Positions 43,858 to 57,590 of a stretch of 64,000 nt of DNA are shown here, one piece after another. A program made the translations under genes and the position numbers. The stretch covers positions 11,966,001-12,030,000 of the forward strand of contig CM121342.1 in the NCBI GenBank assembly GCA_051530055.1. Reading direction: 5' to 3'. The notes under the pieces are model-generated. The model ran no database searches and was not told where the DNA came from. It saw only the letters and a program-made list of their open reading frames with translations. The DNA comes from Neoechinorhynchus agilis. Lineage: Eukaryota > Acanthocephala. Within the stretch, counting starts at the first letter, position 1. Each line of letters opens with the position of its first letter.

Positions 43858-45648
43858 TTAAAATATACACATTAAAGCGTTACGCGAGTAAAGCCGAGAA
43901 GAACTATGCGACAATAGATAAAGAGGCAGTAGCCGTTATTTTTGCACTAAAAAGGTTCCACATGTATCTATTCGGTACACAATTCCGATTGGAAACTGAT
44001 CACAAATCACTTGAATACATTTTTGGTAACAAACGAGAGTTATTTAAGATAACGAGTCAGAGGCTGGTACGATGGGCTACGATATTGAGTCAGTATGAAT
44101 ATACGATTCAAGCGATCAAAAGGGTAAATAATGTGATTGCCGATTGTTTATCGAGACTGGCCGCCAAAGATGATGCCGAAAAATTAGCGAGGAGCGATCC
44201 TGAAATAGATATGATAAAGGAAATAAAGATCGATAGAATCGAGTTATCCGAAACAGTAATTCGAGAGGAAACGAGCAAAGACCAGCTTTTAAAGCGGATC
44301 AGACGATATATTCGATACGGCTGGCCTAAATTAGTGAAATCTGAAGATGCAACCATGTTGAGGGGAAGAGAGGAGATAAGCGATTCTAAAGGTATCCTAA
44401 TGTTACTCGACCGAATGGTCATACCTGCAAAGTTAAGAAAAAACGTCCTGAATATACTTCACGAAGGTCATCCAGGTCGCGACGCAATGGTCGCGTTGGC
44501 AAGACATTATGTATACTGGCTAAATATAGACGCTGATGTTAAAACAAAAGTAAGTCTTTGCGACGCTTGTCAGCGAGGTCGACAAAATAATCAAGAATTA
44601 CCTGTAATAATGTGGGACTGGCCTGGTAAGCCGTGGCATCGATTGCACATAGACTTAGCTGGACCAGTTCGAGAAAACAGTTTCCTAGTGTGTGTCGATG
44701 CTTGCACAAAATGGCCAGAGGTGTGGAAGATGGAAAAAGAAACGACGACCAGGAGCGTTCTAGTGAAACTCGAGGAGTGTTTTGCACGATTTGAAGTGCC
44801 ACATTCGATCGTCTCTGACAACGGACCGCAATTTATATCAAATGAGTTCCAAAACTTCTGCAGAAAGCATCAAATCAAGCACATAAGATCGAGTCCCTAC
44901 CATCCCCGCACAAACGGATTGGCCGAAAGGTTCATTGGAACATTAAAAAGAAGAATCGAAGGTTTGAAAACAAATTGGAGCACTGTACTGGAGTTTTTGC
45001 AGGCATATCGAAATACACCTTATGTGTCGACTGGAGCTGAACCAGCGAAAATGATGACAGGTAGACGATTACGAACGATGCTCGACAATGTTAAACCGTA
45101 TATGCAAGGTCGAATGGAAGATCGAAACAAGAAACAAGAACAAGATTCGTGGGAGAATAGAAGAATGCGGTTTTTCGGAGAAAGTGAACCGACATGGTAC
45201 AAGAGAAATAAAGAATATAATTGGATGAAGGGAAGAATAAATAAAATGAATAGCCCGGTGTCTTATACAATAACCGGAGACCACGGAGGAGAGCGACGAT
45301 GTCATGGTGACTATATCCGAAAACGAGAAATCTAAATGAGCAAGGTGGAGCAAGAAACAGATAAGTGCGACAAGACACGAGAAATCGATGAATTCAAGGT
45401 CAAAGAAGAACCAAGGATTATAAGCGAGGAACAAAACGAACCGGAACCAACGGAATTGAGACGCGGGACACGAATACGAAGACAAACCATTAGACCTTAT
45501 GATGAGTACTTGGGTCGCAGAGTGGAAGGAGATGTGGTAGGACGTCAGCGATACGCATAGTACGATCGATAGTGTGTAGTGCATGTACGTTTGAACATTG
45601 TGGTTTGGCAGTTAGAATAAAACATAGAGTTAGTATAAGCATGCCGGC
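43858..45648 (+). mobile_element. Ty3/gypsy fossil G1, copy B
   Basis: The duplicate of 11770-13560: RNase H end and integrase of a Ty3/gypsy element, 5'-truncated. A handful of substitutions separate the copies (noticed at 44,374, 45,036, 45,193, 45,354 and 45,501). Same broken state as copy A. Confidence 0.9.
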
Positions 45649-47878
45649 ATCACTTACAACATGCAAAAAAGAGAGAAGTGGATGTATTAAACAAAAGAAT
45701 GTTCAGAGACGATAGTTTATAACGTCTGTTTAAAAGCAAATTCTTAGAAAAGTCCCAAATGAGGGTGTCATGCCCTGAAATAAGAAATAAGGCAGATTGG
45801 GATATAACTGTTGGCTTCAAGACAGACAACTTATTTGCCAGACAAAGATCCAGCGAGGAGCTGCGATTAGACGCGGAAAACGTGGGATATGGAGCGGCCA
45901 GAATCACATGTGAATCGTTGACGTGAACAACGGCTCGAATCCATTTACCTGATGGATCGCTGAAGTCTCCGAACTATAAATCGATACCGGATGAAAGCAG
46001 GTCCTTCAGGATCGCCTTGTTATGAGGTAAATGAACCTTGTTAGGGCGTGTGTAGAAATTACCAAGTAGAGCGACTCTTCCTTGAACATGGATAAAGAAA
46101 ATTGCGTAGGAGAGATCAAGAGAGATGAAGCTGGAGACGAGGGAGGACAAAAGATGAAGTTTGAAAATGGAGAGGATACCCTGGGAGTTCGGGCTGGCAG
46201 GAGGGGTAATGACGATAGAAGAGACAAACGTCAGGGACTTGAAGCCGACCGGTAGGTCTTCACGAGTATAGACGCTTTTAGTCTCCTGAATTAAGACTAT
46301 CTCATACTTAAGTGCCTTGGCCAAGATTTTAGGAATTCCCAGGCGACCACCAGAGTTCCATTGCACTAACCTTAGTTCGGTCATAAACCGATTCTCGCCT
46401 TTTTGATGTTGCCCGCTGAACCCTCAGAACAGATCTGTTTTTGATCCTAGATCACTTGACGAACGAACACCTCGTTGATATGCACATCATCGTCAGTCGC
46501 GGAAAGATCGCTTGAACAAATCGGCGTACGAAGCTCGGTTGATACATTGTTTTAGAGACGCGGAGAGGGCTTCGAAGTGTCTCTCAAGCCGTTTCTCGAA
46601 GTTTTGAATCGCTGAAGAGATGCGCAAATCAACCATTTTCAGGATGTTGGCTGAAAAAGCGTTCAGAACCTGGTCGAGGTGATGCGGGATGTTGAGTGCA
46701 GAATGAACGGATTCAATGGGTTGCGAAGTTGACTGACCCGTGAGGTCGGATCTGATCGAGCCGGACATTGAGCACGTTGAAGCGGGCTGAGTGCAATAAA
46801 GGGGTTGCCGTTGAAGAGATTCTTTTGGCTTCCTGGATGGTTTCGATGCGGATTGGTTTTGAGCCCATTTTACGTAATTCTTGAAAGCTGTACATGTTCA
46901 AAAAAATGCGCAATGCCCATCTTTGCCACAATTAGCGCATTTTTTAGATTTGCGCGTACAATTCGCGCTTGAATGCTATCCTGCACAGTATGCACAAATA
47001 CATCGTTTTTACGGACATTGCTGAGCCCAATGTCCCGATTGCTGACACCCAGCACATAGAGGAAAGATGTAGTTGTCCAGTTTCGAAATTTCGTTGGGGT
47101 GAAAAAAATTTCCATCCATTGGAAAAAGCATCTTTGGGTTAATAGCGCATCCCTTGTCCCGATGTCAGCCTTCACGACTGCCCTTGGAATCGGAAGTCTG
47201 TTGTTCCGAGACTTGATGAAAAACAGGACTTTACAGCCAAACTTTGTTTCAAAAGCTTTCTTATCGACCTCTTCGATATCTGGAGATAGCCCAGACACTA
47301 GAAATGTTGAATCAAAAGAGTTGTTCGTAAAGGTAACATTAGGACTTTTAATCGATTCCAAATAGCATTTGTGTTGATGTTTATAGATATCATTGGATAG
47401 GTATACCTTCAAATTGCCTGCAAAATATGTGACTTTCATGATTCTCTGCCAATCATCGTTGAAAGAACGAAGCCATGGAACGAGATACATTTTATACAGT
47501 ATATCCCGTGATTGAATCGAGTTCGAGTCAATCGAGATGGAGTGTGGCCATTTTTGTAATGGAGGGGATATGTAGGTGGGATCCGTTGGGTTTTCAACTG
47601 ATTTTGTTTCGAGAAGTTTGGGTTTAGGATTGAATTTATCACTATGATCCATGGAGTTTTTGTCATTGAGAAATAGCTTTATATCTCCGAGAATACTGTT
47701 TTGGACCTCCGGCGACATAGGAATTCTCAGAGAAGTGGGTGGCCATTTGCCACCCTCCGCTGCAGGGCCCAACGATAACAACGCATTGTCAATCGCTCGT
47801 CGCGATCGCAGCAATGAGGGCGTTTTTGTCGACATATCGATCGGCGCCATGAATATATAAATGAAAACGGCGGTCAAT
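45649..47878 (-). mobile_element. LINE-D ORF1 and endonuclease, copy B
   Basis: The duplicate of 13561-15790, with one substitution noticed near 47,034. Same frame breaks, same cut at the gypsy fossil. Confidence 0.75.
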
Positions 47879-48488
47879 TTTCTAAACAAATTCATGCCAG
47901 AACTACAAGCTAAATGTAAGACGAAGAGCCTGGGAGTGGAATTCCGAGCACGAGCATTCCTTGCAAGAAGTGCGCTAATCCCTAACGGATGCTCAAGTCC
48001 TGAAGACGTTCCAAATGGAGAAACAAACCGAGTTATTGTGCGACGCAAGCGATAAGGGTTATGGAGCGGCGTTAATACAGGTGCAGGCTGATGGGAATGC
48101 GTTGCCGGTTGCCTATGCTTCTAGAACTCTCAAGAGTCCAGAGAAGAATTACGCTCAAGTTGAAAAAGAGGGTTTTGTCATAATTTTCGCTGTGCGGAAA
48201 TTCCACCAATACCTAATAAGCCGCAAATTTAAGCTTTACAGTGATCGTAAACCGTTGAAATACATTTATGGAGCTAACCGGAACTTGGATAAGATGAGGA
48301 ACCAGCGTTTAATCCGTTGGGGTGTCGAACTATCTCAATATAATTATGAGCATGAATTTGTTATAGGACAAAACAATCGGATAGCTTATACACTCTCTCG
48401 ACTCACATGTGCTCCTACCGACGACGAAGATCATGAAATCAACAGGATTCAGGATTACATGATGAGCGAGATGGAGCTGAGCTTGTAA
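47863..48488 (+). mobile_element. Ty3/gypsy fossil G2, copy B
   Basis: The duplicate of 15775-16400, an RNase H relic. Confidence 0.85.
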
Positions 48489-48617
48489 AAGATGTGCGGC
48501 GCAACCGAATCGGATCCGGAACTGCGGAACCTCTACGTGCATCAAAGTGATCAACACCTCTACATGCATCAAATCGATTATCGGGATCAAATTGATTATC
48601 GGCATATTTAAAAACTT

Positions 48618-51478
48618 ACAAACAATGCGTCGAGTTTATTGCAAACACCTTCATGGCTGGTAAAAAGTCCCGTAACCCAGCCTCCAAGAGGATCACCTGC
48701 TCGTGCCAAGGGTGCCCGATAACAACCCTCATCGCCCCAACGCACATCCCAGAACCTTGCCCGTTCTTTATCTGTGGGTTCTGCTGCGCCAAGCTGCTGA
48801 TCAAACTGGAACCAGATCGAATGCCTTTTGGAGTTGTCAACAGGGCACTTGCGACCACGATCGACGCTAACCTCGAAATATCACCTTCTACCATGCCTTT
48901 GAACATCACAGCTGAAGCCATCATACAGATTTCTCCCGATCTGATGCCCAACAACGGCTTATCACCAGAATCAATTCACCACCCCGACCTCTTTCCTCCC
49001 GTTTCACCCGTCACAACACATCCCACTCAACTGAGTACATCCCCAAACACAACCAAACAATTGTCAAGGATCCCTTACCAGCTCCCAGCAGCTCGTTAAT
49101 TTCAAATCTAATTGATGACAAAGAGCGTGACCTGTTTCTGTACAAGGTCAACCAACTACCTTGTGACAACCCAAACATGCCAACGACACCCGGAAATGAT
49201 AAATCGTCTCTGGACCCTAGAACTAACTCAATCCCGATTCTCAAACCTTCGGTTCAGACTCATATTACCTCCCTCACATCCACCCTCCGCGCAGCTCCAT
49301 CTTATTCCGCTCGTCGACTTCCCTCTTTTCAAGACTACGCTCGCCTCTCAATCACGTCTACCAATCAGCCTCCCTCTCAGCATAGGTTACCGGAAATAAC
49401 ACCACCCTCACCGAAATCTTCTCGCGTACCAACACATCCGGCCTTCTCCCTAGCCACGCCCAACAAAAACATAAGAAATATGATCCATCCTCCTATCTCT
49501 TCATCTCCGGTATTCTTGAAGTTCCTGAATGTCCACTTTCTAGCCGTTTCAATGCGTTGAAACACAATCTGCTACATCTCAACGAAATTACCCGTACGGC
49601 CCAACCCAAAAAATTTCGGTCGACTTTGAACAATCCACTTGCACCCTAGATGAACAGGCAACCACAACGTAACGTGAGCATCACTCTCACTCCTTCTTCA
49701 ACAAGGTAAGTGATGCCCTACCCGGAATCCGAAGTTCTATATACAGCAACGACCCGTCTAAAGCCATAGCGGCATTGCACAATATTTTAGTCCATTGCAT
49801 GCGCATGTCTTTTCCTCGGAAAATGATTCGTATGTCGAATCGTGATCCACCATGGTTGACAAGGTGAATAAATCATTTCGCTCCCGACATCCCGATTACC
49901 CAGAACGCCACAAGAGATTCACTGAGCGTCTTCTTTACGCTCGCAAAACCTTCGTTTTTTCCAAACTACCATCATCCTCTAATCGCTCCTGGTGGAGCGA
50001 GATCAAAAATGCCATCGGTCTTCACAGATCTCCGCCTTTCACCAATCTGCATAAATGTCAGCTCGAAAACACACTCAACGCGATGAACGCTACCATGTAC
50101 CCTCCCAAATCTTCCACTGACACAAGCGTCGTACGCCCCTGCGATGATCGCAACCATAGGTCCTGTGTTCCTCATTCACGCGTCTCCTCTCTTGAGGTTC
50201 CTTTACTACTCAAAAAACTACTACGTACATCACCCCCTAACGCTTTGATTCCCAACTGGGCCATTCGCATCATCATTTCATTGATCTTTGAGCCTCTAGC
50301 TCATATCATAAATTCTAGCTTTGAAACGGGGATTTTTCCAGATTGCCTGAAGACCGCTCGCATTATTCCTATCCATAAGGCGAGGAAACCCGTTTTTCCG
50401 ACTTCCTTTCGCCCTGTATCTCTACTCTCGCCGTTTTCTAAAATTTTTGAAAAATATTTTAAAACTCGCATCCTCCCCATCTTTTTACAAAACATTTCGT
50501 CTAACCAATTCGACTTCCGACCAGGATTCTGTTGTACCGACGCCCTCTTGTGCATTTACGATTCAATTCTGCGCAATCTTGACCAAGAACCGTCTTTCGT
50601 TTGTCGCCTCATCCAGGTGGATCTAGCTAAGGCCTTTGACTCTGTAGATCACGATCTTCTCGTTAAGGCCTGCGGGAAGTTTGGCTTCTTACCCTGGCAA
50701 ATAAGCTGGCTCACTTCTTTCCTCGCAAACCGGTCGCAATATTTTCAATGCGGAAATAACCGCTCAACGACCCTTCCCATACATTGCGGTGTGCCACAAG
50801 GAGCTATACTATCGCCCTTACTTTTAGGTATTTTCCTCAACGACCTTACACCCCTCTCAACGTGCGCTAAATATTTCCTTTATGCGGACGACCTAACCAT
50901 CATAACCCATGCTCCTCAATCACTCTCGCTCAGCCTCACGTCCGCAGACCCATCAACTCTCAATTAATTTCTCCAAATCTCATGAACTTATTCCGTCGCT
51001 TCGAAAACCTAGGACTGATATTCCACCGCTCCCTCTCGATATCGAACGCGTCACATCGCTTCGCATTCTGGGCCTAATCTTCCAACACAACCTCAAATGG
51101 GACATCCGCATTAATGCCATCGTAGCAAAAGCCACTGCTAAATTGCATTTAATCAAGCGCTTACGTTTCCTCGAAGTCAGCCCACGCGATCTAGCACATT
51201 TCTATTGGTCCGTTGTGGTCCCCGCAATCTCATATGCATACCCAACCTTTTGCAATTTATCAACCCATCAACTGCGCTTGCTTTCATCTCTAAATAAACG
51301 AGCCTGCAAAATTTGCTCCAAGGACCTCCCACCAATCGAAAAGCACCTTTCCAAAATCTTTGATAAATACATTACCTCCCTGCATGACATTAAATATTGC
51401 GGACAGCAAGATACTTTTGAGGATGCGAAAATGGACAGTTTTAAAAGCAGTAGTAATAGATTGTTCTCTGATTAAGAC
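48618..51478 (+). mobile_element. LINE-C ORF1 and reverse transcriptase, copy B
   Basis: The duplicate of 16530-19390. Substitutions were noticed at 50,365 (silent), 50,608 (CRIIQV to CRLIQV) and 51,327 (KDHPP to KDLPP). The frame change before the thumb and the missing endonuclease are shared, so both predate the duplication. Confidence 0.85.
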
Positions 51479-51624
51479 AAGTTGAGATCTCTTGCCAATC
51501 TTCGTCGGGATCGCTCGTTACAAAATTCTTAAAAAAGACGACATAAGGATATACAATAAGAGAATGTTAGTCTAATTGTATGATGTGTAACGGCTTCTTC
51601 TGAAAGGACTACGAGCGAGAAAAC

Positions 51625-51849
51625 CTAATACTTGGAAAAACGCTGAATCCGATCATTGATATATTTATCAGCAACAAGTCCAATTAATGGTCCTTCGATC
51701 ATTCCACAAAAACGCGGCGTTTTTTATCGACTTACTCGTTTTCGCGAATGTGTTTCGTACTGATACATGCTACTGATTTTGTTATAAATATTTTTGCGCA
51801 AATCGAATTTTTCACGGAAACAACGCAAATAAGAATGCATTAAATCCAT
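51625..51849 (-). pseudogene. Small unknown frame with one internal stop, copy B
   Basis: The duplicate of 19537-19761, with the same internal TAA. Confidence 0.3.
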
Positions 51850-52050
51850 CGTAAGTAAATGTTTGTGAAGTCAGCTAGTAGAATTCTTTTCAACAAATCA
51901 CAGGTAAATAGCGGATATGTAAGTTTATTTCGTATTTAAATTAAAACATTTAAATTTGTTCGATCAGAACCGAGATTATTTCGTTCGCGATTTTTACAGT
52001 GATCAAGAGCCTGCTCGTGAGAAATTAGCTTCAATTTGCATGTTGACCTT

Positions 52051-52385
52051 CTAAAATCGCTATTTTAGCAACTTTGCATCGTGGGAATTTATTGTCGCAT
52101 ACTTTTGATAATTTCCACTTTGATTTCTTTGTGAATGAAGTAACTATAGTTTCCTAGTAAAGCATTTGCTTGCGCTTTTCGAACATCGTGATAAAAGTTC
52201 TTATCCGAAATTATAGGCATGTTTTAGAAACAAGATGTATCGATGTTTTGAAAGACTTGCCCGTGTGCGTCGATCGATTTGATAACATTGCAGCTAAATG
52301 TACAATATTTGCTGCCTTTGCCGAATGGATAAAAGTGAGCCCGTAGATCACTTGAAGGTATCTTCTTTTGTGACTCCTCCGATCA
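52051..52385 (+). promoter_or_regulatory. Promoter block of Cys/Pro gene 2, copy B
   Basis: The duplicate of 19963-20297. One substitution (ACATTCT to ACCTTCT) lies just to the left of the palindrome. TATA-like ATAAAAG is at 52329-52335. Confidence 0.5.
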
Positions 52386-52961
52386 ATGGTGTTCGTTCAC
52401 TTACTTCTCGCGCTCTTCGTTACATCAAAAACGTTTTCTGCGATGGAAATTTCTGACTTAATGCAGACTGGCGATGAACCAAACGCAACAATTATCGAAG
52501 AGAGAGGCTGCGGATGTTTGATCTGCCCAGAACTTGATTGTTGTTCTGCCCCAAAAATAATACACGTGACAACATGTCCACCAACCTGCAAACCATACTG
52601 CCCACAACCTTCTCCACCAACCTGCCAACCACCTTGCAGACCACACTACCAACCACCTTGCCCACAACCTTGCCCACCACCTTGCCCACCACCTTGCCCA
52701 CCACCTTGCCCACCACCTTGCAGACCACACTGCCCACCACCTTACCCACCAACCTGCCCACCACCTTGTAGACCACACTGCCCACCACCTTGCCCACTAA
52801 CGTGCCAACAATACTACCCACCAACATGCCCACCAGTATGTCAAAGTGCGTACCCAGCTCCATGTCAACAATGCCACGATGTTATGGATCAAGGATGCAA
52901 CATTCCGGCACATTGCAAGTACCAGAATGTTTGCCCACCAAAGGATATTGGTTGCTGCTAG
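52386..52961 (+). CDS. Secreted Cys/Pro tetrapeptide-repeat protein, gene 2 (copy B)
   Basis: The predicted protein is the same as that of 20298-20873 (191 residues). As with gene 1, the tandem array is unchanged between copies. Promoter, stop and poly(A) signal (53045-53050) are kept. A fragment of a further gene-2-like copy is fused to a LINE at 58217-58353. Confidence 0.8.
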   Translation: MVFVHLLLALFVTSKTFSAMEISDLMQTGDEPNATIIEERGCGCLICPELDCCSAPKIIHVTTCPPTCKPYCPQPSPPTCQPPCRPHYQPPCPQPCPPPCPPPCPPPCPPPCRPHCPPPYPPTCPPPCRPHCPPPCPLTCQQYYPPTCPPVCQSAYPAPCQQCHDVMDQGCNIPAHCKYQNVCPPKDIGCC

Positions 52962-53044
52962 AAATGGTAAAATTTGTAGCCATTTCATAGAACAATTAGA
53001 TAGATGGCAAAATCGTAGAATGCCACACTTAGATGTTAGAACGC

Positions 53045-53050
53045 AATAAA
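53045..53050 (+). terminator. Polyadenylation signal AATAAA, gene 2 copy B
   Basis: The duplicate of 20957-20962. Confidence 0.6.
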
Positions 53051-54162
53051 TATTCCATTTAATTCTTTTATTGTCTGAACGTCGTGGTTTACTCATCGTA
53101 AAGTAGTGTTTTTGGTATTATTAGATAATTATTTTGTTATTAATTTCCAAAAGTCCCGATGGGAACGGAGGAATATCTTATAAAAACAGATCGCTGCCCG
53201 GGGTCCTTTGATCGTGCGCCATTTTCCAACTTCGGTTAAAAATTCTGCGCTGCTGTTCCGATGGCGCCAATTGTCTCAGTGGCGAGATGTTGGAAAATGA
53301 GGAGCGACGTATATATGTATTTATACTTCTCCATTTTCGCCACTTCACGGCCTACAACTTGCTTTTAGCAATCGTTTTAAGGCAGCCGAAATACTGGGAG
53401 ACGGCCGCTTTTCAGACGAACTTGCATGTCGCCGGAATTGAGCAAGCTACGAATAAGCGTAGTGCCGAAGCGAGACTAAAGGAACGGTCATCCATTTTAG
53501 TACCAATCGACGGGCTTGAGGAAGCGTAAAGGAAACTACGGGACCCTTTAGTTGCAGCCACGAATAGGCGTGCTCGTTCTTTGTGGTCGACACAAGAATC
53601 AATGAGGTTTCGAAAATGCTTCTGAAACCCAGAGTCTGATCAACGTTTTTGTATTGATGTATCCATTGAGACAAACATTTCCAGTTCTTTACTACTTTTT
53701 CTCTTGCGATTCGGTAAGATTTATCGTTAATTCCCCATTCTGAGATTGCTATTTCTGTCGCGCGCAGAACACGAAAATCTCCCTAGTGAACTGGGAAAGA
53801 AGTTTGTCGCTAAGCCGAGTCAGAAACTTTAACCACCAGGATTCCGGTCATTACGCGACAGATATCTTCGTCAAATTCGCCAACTCATTTTTCGGACCCT
53901 AGGGGAAATCATAGTGAGGCGCATTTTTTGCGAAGTCGTCTAGATTCAAAATAACGAGCGGCGGTGATAGGATGTGGTTAGCTCGTTAATCGTTTTGCTG
54001 AGCACCAGCTCGAGAGGTTTTCACAATGTCGCCAAATATAAAGTAGCTGTTTATACATCGCAACGAGTGTTAATAAGCTCGGGAACTCCTATTCAATGCA
54101 GCTAATGAATGCATGGCGACTAATCGAATTAAAGGCTTTCGTGAGGTCTATCTTAACTATGA
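53051..54162. repeat. Cys/Pro-gene downstream flank, copy B gene 2
   Basis: The duplicate of 20963-22074. Confidence 0.6.
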
Positions 54163-54578
54163 CAAAAAGAGCACCAAAGACCATGTTCAGTAAAACAAAT
54201 TTCAGCACGTTGAAAAAACACCTTATGCCCAAATACTTTCATGGATTTGTCCCAGCGAGGAGCGTCCCCCTCCCTTTTATCGGAATTAAATGATTTAAAT
54301 TCAATGTCCATGCATGTAAATAAAATTTTAGTACAGCTTTATCTTAACAAAGCTTTCGATTCACTTAATCGGGAATTCTTATATCAATCTCTTGGCTCTT
54401 TCAAATTACCAGTAAATTTAGTTTATAAAATTAACAATAGTTTAGAAACAAAATCTTTTTACTATTAAGTTGACCCTGACCGCAGTTGTTTCCACAATAA
54501 GTACGGAGTCCTTCAAGGTTCACCTCTCTCCCCAAAGCACTTCCTGTTAATCATGATGTGCATAATCAAGAAAATGAA
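54163..54578 (+). mobile_element. LINE-D reverse transcriptase fragment, copy B
   Basis: The duplicate of 22075-22490. Confidence 0.7.
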
Positions 54579-54657
54579 CAAATGAAGACATATAATCTCA
54601 TTAATATATTCTGGAAAAACAAAATCCTGTCACAATTTATTTTACAATCCCGATAAT

Positions 54658-55398
54658 GACAAATACATCACGCTCTCTTCTGGGTCTCCAATTTTAATGG
54701 AATTTGAAATTGGACTCTCACATCACTCTCTCGCTCAAGCACAACACCTTTAAAATTTATCTCCTCAAACGCCTCTGACATTTAGGAATCCCTTCACCCG
54801 ATCTATCTAAATCCCTCACCCATGGTTATCCCGTCTTTTGCAACCTTTCCAAATTTCAATTACGTCGTCTTGATATTCTTCATAAAATAGCATCTAAAAT
54901 TTGCACAGCTGACTTTACCCCTTTTACCGAACGCCTTGATACTATTTTCATAAAACAATCAAAACGCCTATTAACCCTACCATCACAATTTCTTCCACAT
55001 ATTGCCCCCTTTTCTCATGAGCACAGCACTCGTAATCCTAATCCGTTTCATCCTTATGTACAATCTTCTCGGATATCAGAACTTGAAATAAGCCTGAGGA
55101 AAGACCAACCTTACAAGCACTCCTACAAACAATAACCACCAATTCCCACAGGGACGGATCTTCCAACCCAACCGGATATCCCCAAACGAACGGACATATG
55201 TCCACCCGAACGAACCTCCCCCGACTGGATAGTCCCATCCGAATGGGCATTCGTCCGTCCAGATATTACCACCCGAACGGACATCCCTCGACTAGATATT
55301 CGAATCATAGTGGATACGCTTTTTTTGGGACAACTGTGAACTCGAGTGCTTATGAGGACCCAAAGGTACATGGGTCCTATACAGTATTTTTTACTAAT
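54658..55398 (+). mobile_element. LINE-C 3' end with repeated tail, copy B
   Basis: The duplicate of 22570-23310. It holds the densest group of substitutions between the copies that I noticed, four in about 500 bases (54,888; 55,151; 55,351; 55,370). Confidence 0.7.
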
Positions 55399-55844
55399 AA
55401 ACGTGCTATTATTATTAACGTAGTACGACAGTGTACCCGACCAATGAAATCGTGCAAATCATAAAACGGTATGGGACAAATATTGCGAAAATATGAATGA
55501 GAGCATATTGGTCAAAGTCTACCGAGAATACCAAAGTATGCACATCATGTTTGGTCCCACATTTCAAACAGAGTCCTTATATTTTTAGGGGACACTATCC
55601 AATAGCAAGAAACCCCATCACAATCAGCCCACAAACAACCAAACGACAATAAAAACAACTCGCCCTCGCCCTCGTTCGCGTCTAGTGGGTGAATTTTTTT
55701 CTTTACAGTTCTCTGGTTCGGCTAATTAGCGCCACGACGACTGAGGTATTTGCGTTTTGTTGTCCTAACTTGACGCGCGGATTGATTCAGTTCGATCGAT
55801 TGGCGATAATATCGTAGAGCTTCCGTTGAGAGTTCTCGGGTGAA
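55399..55844. other. Gap before LINE-E, copy B
   Basis: The duplicate of 23311-23756; nothing was recognised. Confidence 0.35.
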
Positions 55845-57390
55845 TTGCGGCGTTTTTTCGAGGACCATCTTTTGCAATGGATCAAAATGGTGACCCCTCT
55901 GATTCTGTCGATCGATTACCCCTTGTACAAGCAAGCATTGGATTCCAGCAATATGAGATTATGTGGTAATAATCAACAAGGGTTAGACATGGGTTCGTCC
56001 TCAGAACATTTTCAACCATCATTACCCATCGCACGACAATCGGACAACGTCGAATTCAATGATGATGACGCAACAGCTTTACAACAACACGCCGAGGTAT
56101 CGAACCTCCGGGCCATCTCTTCTCTGAAAGGTTTTTGTTCGGAGTGTGGTGGTTCTTATTGCCTCAACGAATCCGGGTTATTTCCGATGCACGGTTCCTT
56201 CAGATCCCGCTGTTCTGGTTCCTTCCGCCCCAAGATCTGTCATTTCGGACCCACTACCTCATCGGAATGTCCCAGCGCCTCAGATCATTCCACGTTATTC
56301 CCCGATAATCCTGAAACGGATCCGAAAGGGCGCTCGGTATCAGATGACGAAGTCATTTAGTGCTTGGCTTGGGGATTGCTTAGAGAACGGCTCTTCCATT
56401 GCATGGATACGTCTCTTCGCTTTTCCCAGGCTGGTTCTTCGCGCTGGTGATAGTTCTGAGGGGTCTTTGGTCAGCTCAATTAAAGAAAGTCGTCTCCTTC
56501 GATCAACTCTTTTCAGACGCAATTCGAGCTACCTATCGAGGGCCTTCAGAACACCCTGCACACGGTAATTTTCCGGCTAGGTCCATAGGGGAACGCGCCT
56601 CCTCGAAAATTGCGGATGGTGATGCCCGGGGAGCTGTTCGCATCCTTTCCTCTTCGGAAGTATTTGCCCAGGTTAACGAGGAAACTCTCGAAACCCCGAA
56701 CCAAAAACATCCTCCATCGGAGGCACTAAAAATCCCAACTTTTCCAATCACTGCCTCGAAGTCTCCCTGCTCTGTAAAGGAACTCAATTCGGCGATATCC
56801 TCCTTTGGTAGTGGATCCGGTCATGGGTTAGACGGGCTTAGGCCTCAACACCTCGAGAACATATTGTCCTTCTCCGTGGGTGAAGCCGCTCAGGGCCTTT
56901 CGAATAGATTGACCCGCACGTTGATCTGCTCGTTGGTGACGAATTGCCTCCCGTGGCAATTCAATTGTTTTTCGGCGCTTCACATTGTACCCTTAAAAAG
57001 AAAGACGGTAGAATTCGTCCCATCCCTATAGTATCGACACTTCGGCGTCTTGCGGCAAAGATTCTTTGCAAACGTCTTGCAGTGGATCTCGGCGAACTTT
57101 TCCGCCCGGTAAAACTGGGTTGCTGTACGCCTTGCGGAGCCGAAGCTGTCGTGCACGCACTTCGCTATTTTGTCACAAACAGTTCAGAGTCCTGTGTTGT
57201 GCTCAAGTGCGACTTCCGGAACGCCTTCAACTGTGTTGATCGCAGTGTGCTCCTAGAAGCTGTCGCAACTTACGCACTGGACGCATACCAGTATTTCCTC
57301 AACACTTATGGGACTGAGACTCCTCTTGTTTTCAACGACCATATCATCTGGTCTCAACGATGTATCCAACAAGGGAATCCTCTCGGTCCT
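55845..57390 (+). mobile_element. LINE-E, copy B, cut at QQGNPLGP
   Basis: The duplicate of 23757-25299 with changes TSTL to TRTL and DGGIRP to DGRIRP. It extends three bases further (CCT, proline) than copy A. Proline is the residue relatives have after NPLG, so copy B keeps a bit of the LINE that copy A has lost. It then switches to sequence identical to 30078 onward, inside the end of gypsy fossil G3. Confidence 0.75.
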
Positions 57391-57590
57391 GTGCGAAATA
57401 AAACAGAACCGCTAGTGCGAGAAGTTGAATTAATAGAAGCGAATTCAGCACATGCAAGAATACGATATGAAGATGGTACGGAAAGTTCAGTTTCGAGCTT
57501 CGGTCGAGAAATCTCTATGCTTTTGGCGTATATACACCGACCTCCTCGTCAGATGAAGAGGCGGTTGAAGGATTTTATGGAAATCTAGCC
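57391..57590 (+). mobile_element. End of Ty3/gypsy fossil G3, second copy
   Basis: Matches 30078-30277 almost base for base, including the EANSAHARIRYEDGTESSVS block. It is the C-terminal end of a gypsy polyprotein, carried here as part of the patchwork at the right edge of duplication copy B. A fossil fragment only. Confidence 0.85.

Larger units (their letters stand above)
36734..57387. repeat. Segmental duplication, copy B
   Basis: A 20,654-bp direct copy of 4646-25299, indel-free by eye. On the left it joins gypsy fossil G4 inside a kanadaptin exon, at the string GGCACCC. On the right it stops inside LINE-E and continues, after CCT, into sequence identical to the spacer from 30078. The scarcity of differences means either a very recent duplication or a haplotype or assembly effect. 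Confidence 0.95.
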
